Below are positions 14,876 through 21,923 of a DNA stretch of 22,467 bases, one piece after another. Source of the DNA: a virus; IMG/VR virus record IMGVR_UViG_3300028653_000060, positions 1 to 22,467 of that record; one strand, 5' to 3'. The position numbers and the translations under genes were made by a program. Position 1 is the stretch's first letter; the number at the start of each line of letters is the position of its first letter. The notes under the pieces are model-generated. The model made no database searches and was not told where the DNA came from. It saw only the letters and a program-made list of their open reading frames with translations.

Positions 14876-15197
14876 AGTTGCGCGCCCGTATGCCCGTATT
14901 GCCGGCGCGTATGTGGGCCTCTAGGATTTTCAACATTCGCTTCTGCTGAGAATAGAAGTCTCGCAAAACCTCTGCGCACACACGACCAGCCCAGGCGTCC
15001 CCGTATTCGCGCGCCACATCCCGACAATACGACCACTCCGCACCGCACCCGCGAAATATGATATCCCCAGTATCGGCCATCCTCCAATATGAGATCACGC
15101 CGGCAGCCTCACCTTCGATGGTCTGATTGATGGAATCGCTTTCCCTCCAGGTGACGTAAATAAGGCTATCCGAAAGGCCATGTAAACACCTCCTCAC
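14853..15197 (-). CDS. Hypothetical protein, uncertain start
   Basis: A minus-strand frame of about 114 codons after GTG 15197, converging on the radical SAM gene. I do not recognise it. The protein-like text (TIEGEAAGVISYWRMADTGD, then EWSYCRDVAREYGDAWAGRV) suggests a real product. The start is odd: the best ribosome site, GAGGAGGTG, points to ATG 15181, which is in another frame and would give only 28 codons, ending at 15095. Either GTG 15197 is used with a weak site, or the gene carries a small frameshift near its 5' end. Its last residues overlap the antisense end of the radical SAM gene. It lies between the cassette and the portal gene. Confidence 0.4.
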   Translation of the reverse strand: MRRCLHGLSDSLIYVTWRESDSINQTIEGEAAGVISYWRMADTGDIIFRGCGAEWSYCRDVAREYGDAWAGRVCAEVLRDFYSQQKRMLKILEAHIRAGNTGIRARNFNVRLPA

Positions 15198-15207
15198 CCG
15201 CCCCTAA

Positions 15208-15304
15208 CGGCCGCGCGCTAGCTTGCCCAGTATCGTGCCAGACACCGGGTGGAGGGCAGGCGCGCGGCCGATAGCGACGGGTGAAGTTCTTGGTGTCTGG
15301 CACG
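15208..15304. repeat. Interleaved inverted repeats, pseudoknot-like topology
   Basis: Two perfect inverted repeats interlock. Arm a (CGGCCGCGCGC, 15208-15218) pairs with 15260-15270. Arm b (CGTGCCAGACACC, 15234-15246) pairs with GGTGTCTGGCACG at 15292-15304. The order a, b, a', b' allows an H-type pseudoknot in RNA of either strand, or two alternative hairpins. It lies 32 bases beyond the portal stop, at the right edge of the cassette, with no U tract. GTGTCTGGCAC-type palindromes are known from REP-like elements, so a mobile or REP-like piece is the alternative to an mRNA end structure. Confidence 0.6.
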
Positions 15305-15335
15305 CCTACCAGGACAGCACGGACCAACCCGCCTG

Positions 15336-17057
15336 TCAAGCCTTTGGTGGGAATACCTTTGGTGGTACTGCCGAAGCTGGCGCAGCCTCACCAATGTTCC
15401 CCGCTTCCGCGTTCGTCGCCTTTGCGATCACGCCTGCGTGTTTTGCGGTGAACTCCGCAATGGTCAGCGCCCCATCTCCCCCCGGCCACTCTGGCAGGCC
15501 AAGCTGAGCAAGGGCTTGATTGACTGTCACGATCGCACCTTGCATCGTCGGGGTAAGGGCAATCTGCGGCGACCCAGCGGCCGGAATGTCGCCCATGGAT
15601 GCGGCATCTCCTGGCTCGTCACCCTCTTCGGCCGGTGGAACCTTCAGTTCTGCATTGTCGACATCTTCCTGGGTCATGCTTCGGTACAGGCTGTCTTCCT
15701 TCGTCTCGCGCGCGGCGAGACCCGGCGTGATGACCTGGTCATCGATACGGATGTGATCCGCTTCGGCGCGCGTCTTGTTGATCGTCGCCTTTTCCATCGC
15801 GGTCGGCTCCCAGTATGGACGATACACGACGTCGAACCCGTCTGGCACACGCCCAAGTTCATCGCGCACGATCCATTCCAGGAGCGTGAGATGCTTTGAC
15901 TTGAGCGTGTTGTCTCGCTCCGCTGAAAGGTTGTCGTAGTAGTTTCGCAAGCTCGCGTCGCCCGTGGCGTTCAGGCCAGCAGGCTCATCGCCGAACAGGA
16001 CGCTAACCGGGTAGCCAAATGCGCCGGCGATTTCTTTCATTGCCAGTTCCCAGATACTGGAAAGCCCAGAAAAGTTGAATGTTCGCTGCTCGGACTTCTC
16101 TGTCTTCATGTCCAGAACAAGCACCTGCCACATGCTCGCGAGCCGGTGAGCGGCTGCGTAGCGCGCGGCCATTTGCTCTTGTCCCTTCGCGGTCGCTGCC
16201 ATCTGCGCGGCCTTCTCGGCATAGACGATGTCTTGCCGAGCCTTGGGCACCAAACTCGTAACCGCCGATGTCAGCATGCTGTACTGTTTGAGTGGTTCGA
16301 TCACAACCTGCAACACGCTGTCGTCCCAATAGGCGTTGCTGATTCTCGTGTACTCGTCAACCTCGTCACCTCCAAATCTGAGTACTCTGGTCCAGTGGAC
16401 TTGCTGCCCAACAAACCCACCCGCCACCCCGGTCAGCATGTGGAAAAGCGGATTGCCTCGATTCGGGCTCGATGGGTCCACGTCGATTTGACCTGTATGG
16501 TTCGCGCGCCAGCGATCGAAAACGAAAATCCCCTGCAGACTGCCCTTCTTGATCGAAGAGTAGTCAATTTGGCCGTTTTTCACGGGTAACGGCTCGTCCA
16601 AAAGCTGGCCCTTGACGATGGGTACCAGCAAGGCTCCACCAAATTCCCGCGCCATGGCCTGCACCCTGACCAACATCGCATTCGCGCCCCATCTGCGCAT
16701 GATAGACGCGCGCACGCGGTCGCCGTCGGTGTTCTGCTGTCCTTTCGTCTTCTCTCCCAAACCTTCCCAGACGAGGTCATACCCAGGACGGAGCATGTCC
16801 TGGGGCTTCTTCCACACCACCTTGCGCGCGAGCCACTGAGAACGAACCATGTTGCGGATCTCCTGCCAGGTCTCTGTGGCCGCGTACAAAAACCGAGTCG
16901 CCAACGCAGGGTCGTTCACGCCTCCCTGCCCGGTCATCCAGTTCGCGACTGAATCAAATGCCCTCCGGTCAGGGAACGGACCAAGGTTCTGCATCTGATC
17001 GGAAGCTGGCCGCTTCGGCGCGCGGCTCGCGCTGCTCTTCGTTGTTCGCTTTTTCAT
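15336..17057 (-). CDS. Portal protein (DUF1073, Phage_portal_3)
   Basis: About 573 residues from ATG 17057, which lies 31 bases after the terminase stop. An ATG at 17114 would overlap the terminase gene by 26 bases and add 19 residues without known function. After a basic N-terminus (MKKRTTKSSASRAPKRP) follow DRRAFDSVANWMTGQGGVND, ATRFLYAATETWQEIRNMVR, EFGGALLVPIVKGQLLDEPL and WTRVLRFGGDEVDEYTR. Then come YWDDSVLQVVIEPLKQYSML, MKEIAGAFGYPVSVLFGDEP and AGLNATGDASLRNYYDNLSA, all typical of DUF1073 portals. The portal is the dodecameric ring at one vertex through which DNA enters and leaves. The C-terminal 100 residues are acidic and low in complexity. The MuF gene, its usual neighbour, is separated from it by the cassette. 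Confidence 0.9.
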   Translation of the reverse strand: MKKRTTKSSASRAPKRPASDQMQNLGPFPDRRAFDSVANWMTGQGGVNDPALATRFLYAATETWQEIRNMVRSQWLARKVVWKKPQDMLRPGYDLVWEGLGEKTKGQQNTDGDRVRASIMRRWGANAMLVRVQAMAREFGGALLVPIVKGQLLDEPLPVKNGQIDYSSIKKGSLQGIFVFDRWRANHTGQIDVDPSSPNRGNPLFHMLTGVAGGFVGQQVHWTRVLRFGGDEVDEYTRISNAYWDDSVLQVVIEPLKQYSMLTSAVTSLVPKARQDIVYAEKAAQMAATAKGQEQMAARYAAAHRLASMWQVLVLDMKTEKSEQRTFNFSGLSSIWELAMKEIAGAFGYPVSVLFGDEPAGLNATGDASLRNYYDNLSAERDNTLKSKHLTLLEWIVRDELGRVPDGFDVVYRPYWEPTAMEKATINKTRAEADHIRIDDQVITPGLAARETKEDSLYRSMTQEDVDNAELKVPPAEEGDEPGDAASMGDIPAAGSPQIALTPTMQGAIVTVNQALAQLGLPEWPGGDGALTIAEFTAKHAGVIAKATNAEAGNIGEAAPASAVPPKVFPPKA

Positions 17058-17088
17058 GAGTTTGGTCCGTTTCTGTGGTTGTGGCCTG

Positions 17089-18528
17089 CTAGTAATACTG
17101 GAATGGATTGTCATTGACCCTGCCGACGTTGTAGGCCCCGGTCAAACAGTCTACCTGGTTGTCCTTCCGCGAGCCAACGCCGGTGAATCGCTGAACCTCC
17201 TTGAGAAACCCTTTCACGTCCCAGTCCACCGATTCAGCCGGGGGCACCGTAATCAGCCCGCGTGCCCACGCGGCGGCCGCTGGTTGCGCGCGCTGGAACT
17301 TGTCTCCCTCGGGAAAGTGTTCCTCAAGGTTCAGGTCGGGATCGATTTCCTTTAGGATCTGCACGACTGCTTTGAACCCTGCCACGGACTCCACCCAGGT
17401 CTCAATGCCGCCGTATTTCTCCTGAAATTCCTTCACCTGACGTGCGTACTCCGGGACGGTCCATTGCCCCTTGTGGACGTCGGCCACGTGGCAGCGCATG
17501 TCTGGGCCGGATCCCTCGCACTCCAGCAACAACATCGCACCGTCGTCCGCCGTGGTCTTCTCGCTGGCCGCCGGGTCGCCGTAGATGACTCGGCGAAAGT
17601 TGGTCAGCGGCGCCGCCCGGTAGGTCTCGACCCCGAACACGTTGTGCCCACGCGGACGCGGACGCCCCTGGTAGAGCGCGGAGAACGACCATTCGCCAAT
17701 CACGTCGCGAATTTTCGCGAGCGCCTCGGCAGTGTAGAGCGGGTTGCCAGCCCACAGGGCCTCGCCTTCCCGGCGCCCGAGCGGGTCGTTCTCTTCGGCC
17801 AACGCCGGGAGGCTGATGTACTCCCACCCCAGCTCATCCACGATGCGTCCCACGAGGTCGTCTGGGTTCCATCGCTGCATGACCACTAGGATATTGCCGC
17901 CCTCCATACGGGGAACGATCACCTCAGTCAGGGTTTCCCACAGCCGTTTGTTGACGATGTCGCTGTCAGCTTCCTCTCGGTTTTTGTATGGGTCGTCGTA
18001 CACGCACCATCCAGAAATGCGCCGGCCCATGATGCCGCCACCCGCCCCGGCCGCCAGAAAATACCCGCCCTCGTTGCTCTCCCATGCCCCCATGGCGTCG
18101 GACTCGCCGAATTGCACGCCGGCGTCCGCTGCGAACCCGCGCGCGCGGCGAGATTCGAAGAAGGCCTTGTCCGCGCTGTAGGTCAGATAAGCGTTGATGT
18201 CCCCCCCGTGATACCTCATCCACCACGCCAAGCACCGGAGAATGGTCAGGGTCTTGGTATGGCCGGGAGGAAGGGAAAGGCAGGCGCGCACCTGCTCGTA
18301 TTGCCCGCGCTCGAACAAGTCGAGCACGGGCCGAACGTGCGCCGGCGGTGGATGATGAGGAGCTGTCCGGCGGATAAAGTCGGACGGGTTTTCCGGCGCC
18401 ACGCTCCCGCGAATGATCTGCAGCGCGTATTCTCGATCCTCGGGACTCAGTAGGTGAATCCCGGCCCGCAGTCGCTCGACATGACATCTGCGCTCGGCCC
18501 GCACTCGGGCGAGCTGATCAACCGTCAC
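17089..18528 (-). CDS. terL: Terminase large subunit
   Basis: About 479 residues from GTG 18528, which overlaps the small-subunit stop in GTGA. An in-frame start at 18600 would lie inside that gene. The ATPase half has a Walker A-like LPPGHTKT at residues 86-93, Walker B WCVYDDP at 174-180 and a coupling region LVVMQRWNPDDLVGRIVDEL at 214-233. The nuclease half begins RVIYGDPAASEKTTADDG near 313-330 with its first aspartate at about 318 and ends with KDNQVDCLTGAYN, holding another acidic residue. The enzyme pumps DNA into the prohead and cuts concatemers. Length is in the normal range. Confidence 0.92.
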   Translation of the reverse strand: MTVDQLARVRAERRCHVERLRAGIHLLSPEDREYALQIIRGSVAPENPSDFIRRTAPHHPPPAHVRPVLDLFERGQYEQVRACLSLPPGHTKTLTILRCLAWWMRYHGGDINAYLTYSADKAFFESRRARGFAADAGVQFGESDAMGAWESNEGGYFLAAGAGGGIMGRRISGWCVYDDPYKNREEADSDIVNKRLWETLTEVIVPRMEGGNILVVMQRWNPDDLVGRIVDELGWEYISLPALAEENDPLGRREGEALWAGNPLYTAEALAKIRDVIGEWSFSALYQGRPRPRGHNVFGVETYRAAPLTNFRRVIYGDPAASEKTTADDGAMLLLECEGSGPDMRCHVADVHKGQWTVPEYARQVKEFQEKYGGIETWVESVAGFKAVVQILKEIDPDLNLEEHFPEGDKFQRAQPAAAAWARGLITVPPAESVDWDVKGFLKEVQRFTGVGSRKDNQVDCLTGAYNVGRVNDNPFQYY

Positions 18529-19028
18529 GGCTCGGCCTTCGGCTCCATGTCGGTGGCCGTGTCTGATTCCGTCGTCTCTGGCTCCGCGACGAGCGCGCAT
18601 CCATCCAACGCGGCCATGATGCGGTCAAGCTCCTGCCGGGCCTCTGCCGTTGTGGGCTTGGGATTGGGGGACATCGAATGATCGCTACTGGTGAGGTCCA
18701 CCGCCTGATGTGGCCTGCCCGCGTACGCCTCGCGCAGCCCCTTCCGCGCCAGGTCGCTCTTGCCCATCGCCGCCAACCACTCCCGGTGCAGGACCGCCTC
18801 GATACGGGAGACGCCGGGACAGCCAATCTTGGATTGGAGCGACTTGCCGACTTCCGTGTCGTCCACTTCGTCAAGGAACGCCGCCACCTTCTCGCCACGT
18901 GTGCGGCCGTTGTTGCCGAGTGGATTGCGTGACGGCTCACCCTTTTTGCCGGGGCGCAGATTGGCCAAGCTCGCGGGGTTGGTGCCGCGCTTGCTGGGCG
19001 GGAAGGGGGACGAGGGGTTGTCAGCCAT
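18525..19028 (-). CDS. Terminase small subunit, putative
   Basis: A 167-residue protein directly upstream of and overlapping terL in GTGA. The N-terminal stretch PGKKGEPSRNPLGNNGRTRG followed by EKVAAFLDEVDDTEV has the look of DNA-binding small terminase subunits that share a basic G-N-P patch with DUF5681-type proteins. The C-terminal third is disordered and acidic (TTESDTATDMEPKAEP). The small subunit recognises the packaging site and hands DNA to TerL. A GGGGGG run touches the ATG, too close for an ideal ribosome site, so the start is probable rather than certain. Identification is mostly by context. Confidence 0.7.
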   Translation of the reverse strand: MADNPSSPFPPSKRGTNPASLANLRPGKKGEPSRNPLGNNGRTRGEKVAAFLDEVDDTEVGKSLQSKIGCPGVSRIEAVLHREWLAAMGKSDLARKGLREAYAGRPHQAVDLTSSDHSMSPNPKPTTAEARQELDRIMAALDGCALVAEPETTESDTATDMEPKAEP

Positions 19029-19038
19029 CCCCCCTAGT

Positions 19039-19890
19039 CTACACCGCCAGGCTGGTCTGTTGCAAACGATGACCCGTCACAGCCTGCGCACGCACGGCTG
19101 GGAATTGCTCCCAGCGACGGCCGTCAAGGTCGTGACCGGCCGATGTAGGCCTCACGCCGCCCCACTGCTTGAAGAACAACGCCACGCCGTCGCGAACGCA
19201 TGTGTCGCGCAGTGCTCGCGGCCAATCGGCGCGGTCCATGCGTGGCGCCCATTTGCCCCGCTCGTCTCGCGTAGCCATCCCGCGCGCGTCGCGAGTTTTG
19301 ACGTCCATCAGGTGACAGCCGGACTCGCCGCCCCAGATGGCCCACTGAATACCGTTGCCGCCGAAAGCGTTGTTCTTGCCGTGCGTCCACCGTCCGATGT
19401 CGACCAGCGAAAGCGCCGGCTCCACCGAAATGAACCGCACAGGAACGTCAACCTGGACGAGCGCTGGTATTCGCTCATCCGCGCGCTTCTGGTCTTCGAC
19501 CGTCACGCCAGCCCAAAAGTTCGCCGGCAGCTTCCGCCGGCGCGAGTAGCGCAGCAGGTTCTCGTGGCGCTTGGTCAGCACTTGGCATTGGTGTTGCGGT
19601 GTGGACTCGATGACGTCGAGCACGCGGTCGCGGTAGCTGTCCGGGATTCTCTCCCAAAACAGGTCGCTCATCGAGTTGACGAAAATCAGCGACGGCGTCT
19701 TGACCTTCGTGGGCTCGCTCAGCTTGTGCGGGCGCATCGTCAGGTCGAAGCCATTCGGGAAGGCCGACGTCCCGCGCTTGTTCTCGGCGAGCTGGCGGGC
19801 GTAGCAGTGCGCGCAGCCTGGCGAGACCGGCTCGCAGCCACTGCAGGGGTTCCAAGTGAGGGTCGTCCAGCGAATCTCGGTGTCATTCAT
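19039..19890 (-). CDS. Phage Gp37/Gp68 family protein (DUF5131)
   Basis: About 283 residues from ATG 19890, which overlaps the ribbon-helix-helix stop in ATGA. The N-terminus has WNPCSGCEPVSPGCAHCYA with Cys16, Cys19, Cys26 and Cys29. Then follow SLIFVNSMSDLFWERIP, QVLTKRHENLLRY, NFWAGVTVEDQKRADERIPA, VRFISVEPAL, WAIWGGESG and FFKQWGG, all hallmarks of the Gp37/Gp68 family. The family is common in phages and is considered related to radical SAM proteins, but no reaction has been fixed as far as I know. It is often found with a three-Cys-motif partner protein (TcmP). No TcmP is visible here. It is the last gene of the group before the terminase genes. Confidence 0.88.
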   Translation of the reverse strand: MNDTEIRWTTLTWNPCSGCEPVSPGCAHCYARQLAENKRGTSAFPNGFDLTMRPHKLSEPTKVKTPSLIFVNSMSDLFWERIPDSYRDRVLDVIESTPQHQCQVLTKRHENLLRYSRRRKLPANFWAGVTVEDQKRADERIPALVQVDVPVRFISVEPALSLVDIGRWTHGKNNAFGGNGIQWAIWGGESGCHLMDVKTRDARGMATRDERGKWAPRMDRADWPRALRDTCVRDGVALFFKQWGGVRPTSAGHDLDGRRWEQFPAVRAQAVTGHRLQQTSLAV

Positions 19891-20054
19891 GGCGTCTCGC
19901 TTTCTTTCGGGAACTTCAGCCGCGCCCTGATGGTGTCGGACACGGTGAGCCCGCGTCGCTCCGCTTCGCTGACCAGACCGGCATATTCTACTTCGGTCAG
20001 ACGCACGCGAATGACTCGGGTTCTTCGGGGTTGCTTGGTGTGTTGGTTTGGCAT
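19887..20054 (-). CDS. Ribbon-helix-helix protein
   Basis: A 55-residue protein from ATG 20054. An upstream TTG at 20123 would extend it by 23 residues. The core TRVIRVRLTEVEYAGLVSEA followed by ERRGLTVSDTIRARL has the strand, helix, helix order of ribbon-helix-helix DNA-binding proteins (MobC/CopG-like). No clear ribosome site precedes ATG 20054. TTGCGC and TACACT, 17 bases apart, lie just upstream and could be a promoter that makes a nearly leaderless message. As a small regulator, it may control the following Gp37/Gp68 gene, to which it is joined by ATGA. Confidence 0.65.
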   Translation of the reverse strand: MPNQHTKQPRRTRVIRVRLTEVEYAGLVSEAERRGLTVSDTIRARLKFPKESETP

Positions 20055-20123
20055 CGGTAAAGTGTACCACGCGCGGCCTACGCGCGCAAGAGCCACCGTG
20101 TCGCTTTCCGTTTGGTGCGTCAA
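20055..20123. other. Short gene-free spacer
   Basis: Sixty-nine bases between the methyltransferase stop and the ribbon-helix-helix start. It holds the candidate promoter TTGCGC-17-TACACT on the minus strand and a GC-rich stretch with CGCGCG runs. No gene is seen here. Confidence 0.4.
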
Positions 20124-20734
20124 CTAGGCGCGGTAACGGATTGCGTAATAGCGCGTACAGGACACGGCGGCTCGGGAGTGGATGCGCCGGCACTCTTCCG
20201 CCCGCACTTTCGTGCCGGCCTGGCACCACTGCATCGCCCACCGGATTACGTCGTCATACCAGCGATACAGCGGCACGGCTTCGTGGTACATCTCCGGGGT
20301 CAGCTTACCTGTGCCCGCCAGCGCATAGGCGAAGTCACACCCTCCCGTTCGCATCGCACGTTCCTGCGTACAGGTCGCCGTCACCACCAGATCACGCGCC
20401 GGCTGCAATCGTAGCGCCTGCCGCAGCAGGATCCATGGGTTAGCGTAGGCGTCCAGGTCGATGACGTCCCACGGCCCGCGCTCCATCGCGCGCTTCAAGA
20501 GTTGCGCGTTGTCGCCGCGCCAGCACTCTCCGGCCGGGTCGCCGGCGGGACGGCGAAAGCGCTTCTCGATGCCGAGGTACTTCCCACCGCCGGCTTCCAG
20601 GCTTCCCGGTACATGTGCCCTTCTCCTGCGAACAGGTCTAGCACCGCTGGCCGCTCGGGCGCCCATGTGAGGGCATGGCGCCGCAGTGCAATCTTGGCTT
20701 CCGGGTCGCCGTTGTCGGTCTGCTGGCCGATCAC
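20124..20734 (-). pseudogene. SAM-dependent methyltransferase, frameshifted
   Basis: Two overlapping frames together make one protein. The first starts with GTG 20734 (GTGA overlap with the ParB-like gene) and encodes PERPAVLDLFAGEGHMYREA, with motif I VLDLFAGEG. The second, in the -1 frame, continues GGGKYLGIEKRFRR, then WDVIDLDAYANPWILLRQAL, to a TAG at 20126-20124. The break lies near 20594, where the minus strand reads AAGCC. One missing G (AAGGCC) would restore a single 203-residue frame, giving a class I methyltransferase with DLDAYANPW as the likely catalytic or substrate motif. The substrate (DNA, tRNA or other) is unknown. It is either a mutation, a sequencing error or, less likely, recoding. 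Confidence 0.6.
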
Positions 20735-21387
20735 GAGCCGCTGACCTCGATGCGGGTCTCGTCGTCCGCGAACTGCGCCAGGGCGTTCTCAATCTCAGGC
20801 GCGCGGTCGGCGGAAGTCGCTATCAGAATCCAGGTCTTCTTGCTCGGCGGCGTGATGTCGAAGTCTTCCAGGTTCACCCCTTCGTGTACTTTCCCCGTAG
20901 CCCCCTCCTCCAGTTCCTTCTCCAGCTCATCCAGCGCCAGATCCGCGAACCCCTCCTCGCCCTCCAGCTCCTTGAGCTGCGCCAGCGCGTCCGCTGTGAA
21001 GTCGCCCGAGATGTGCGGGTTGTTGGCCGCCAGGTTGGCCATGCGCTGCTTTGTCTCGTCCCAGTCCACGAATCGCACACGGAAGCGCTCGCCGGTCTTG
21101 GGGTGCTCGATGTAGCCTTCGGCACCGGTGCGCACACATTCAACTGCCCCGGCGGCGCGGAGTCGCTCCGCCCGCTGGTGACCGCTGACCCACTGGCCAC
21201 TGCGGTTGTTGAATACCATGCCCAGCTCGCCGAACGTCTCCAGCGACACGCCCAGTCCGGCTCTTGCGGCGTCGCTCATCTCACGCGGGTTTTGCGGGTC
21301 CGGCGCCAACGCAGTCAGCGGCACTCGAATCTCTTCCGCGTCATTTCCTACTTGAGACTTTGCCACTATGCTCAGAGTGACCACCAA
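20731..21387 (-). CDS. ParB-like nuclease-domain protein
   Basis: About 218 residues if TTG 21387 is used. GTG at 21384 or 21366 are alternatives, and none has a convincing ribosome site. The N-terminal half is a ParB/Srx-type domain: IRVPLTALAPDPQNPREMSD, then ETFGELGMVFNNRSGQWVSG, HQRAERLRAAG, with the GHQR element at about residues 69-72. A charged, acidic helical part follows (LKELEGEEGFADLALDELEK), then a C-terminal part VNLEDFDITPPSKKTWILIA. Phage proteins with this domain often stand next to, or are fused to, a DNA methyltransferase, as here with the following frameshifted gene. It may select DNA sites for it. A partition role is unlikely without a ParA. Confidence 0.75.
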   Translation of the reverse strand: MVVTLSIVAKSQVGNDAEEIRVPLTALAPDPQNPREMSDAARAGLGVSLETFGELGMVFNNRSGQWVSGHQRAERLRAAGAVECVRTGAEGYIEHPKTGERFRVRFVDWDETKQRMANLAANNPHISGDFTADALAQLKELEGEEGFADLALDELEKELEEGATGKVHEGVNLEDFDITPPSKKTWILIATSADRAPEIENALAQFADDETRIEVSGS

Positions 21388-21611
21388 CGCTTGGGCGTGT
21401 CAACAGATTTCGTCAGTCATGCGGCCGTTGTAACGCAAATATGTCCACAGTGTGAGCGGTTGAGCACGGCGGCATTTGTTGTCGGCCTTACCAAAATCAC
21501 ATGCGTTTCTCGTCCCCCACGTAATGGGCTATTAACGCGTGACGTTTTCTCTGTCATCCTGTGCAGTTCGCGCTGCGTATTGACAGACTTTGCGAAACGT
21601 GAGATCCGGCC
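21388..21611. other. Gene-free region, probable regulatory spacer
   Basis: About 220 bases with lower GC than the flanks and no convincing gene on the minus strand. The longest minus frame here is about 20 codons. TTGACA at 21403-21398 on the minus strand faces the ParB-like gene but no good -10 box follows. The region is the first sizeable gap upstream of the terminase group, so a promoter for that group is plausible here. No terminator hairpin with a U tract is seen. Confidence 0.35.
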
Positions 21612-21923
21612 TCACGCGCCCGCGCTCCGGATCGCAGAGACAATCTTCTCGGCCACGCAAATCCTCTCGGTCACCTCCGCCCTCATCTTCGCCAATGCGA
21701 TTCTCGCCGCTGGCCTGATGCCGCACCCGGGGTCGCGCCGCGCATCGGCGAAGAGCGCATCGAAGTGGCGCCGCTCCCTTGGGTCCAGCTTCGCCCGGGC
21801 CTTGGCCATGACCTCCCGGTCGCCTGGCAGCCGGACGACGGGCTCGGTGATGCGGGCGACGGCGTGCGAGTCGAGTTTTACCACCGGTGTTGACTGGCCC
21901 TTGGCGATGATGACGGGTTTCAT
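21612..21923 (-). CDS. Hypothetical protein
   Basis: A 103-residue protein starting ATG 21923 in an ATGA overlap with the coiled-coil gene. I do not recognise a family. It begins MKPVIIAKGQSTPVVKLDSH and has a helical, charged body with VMAKARAKLDPRERRHFDAL and AARIALAKMRAEVTERICVA. The mixture of a short beta-like start and two long helices would suit a small binding protein. It precedes the gene-free region, so it is the last gene of an upstream operon. The function is unknown. Confidence 0.5.
   Translation of the reverse strand: MKPVIIAKGQSTPVVKLDSHAVARITEPVVRLPGDREVMAKARAKLDPRERRHFDALFADARRDPGCGIRPAARIALAKMRAEVTERICVAEKIVSAIRSAGA

Noticed and set aside
14876-14935. Possible terminator after the radical SAM gene
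   Set aside because: A 6-bp CGCGCC/GGCGCG stem with a long loop is present but no U tract follows, and the region is coding on the other strand.
18760-20127. Long plus-strand frame of about 455 codons
   Set aside because: It is antisense to the Gp37/Gp68, ribbon-helix-helix and small terminase genes, has no ribosome site and shows arginine-rich, low-complexity text typical of a shadow frame in GC-rich DNA.
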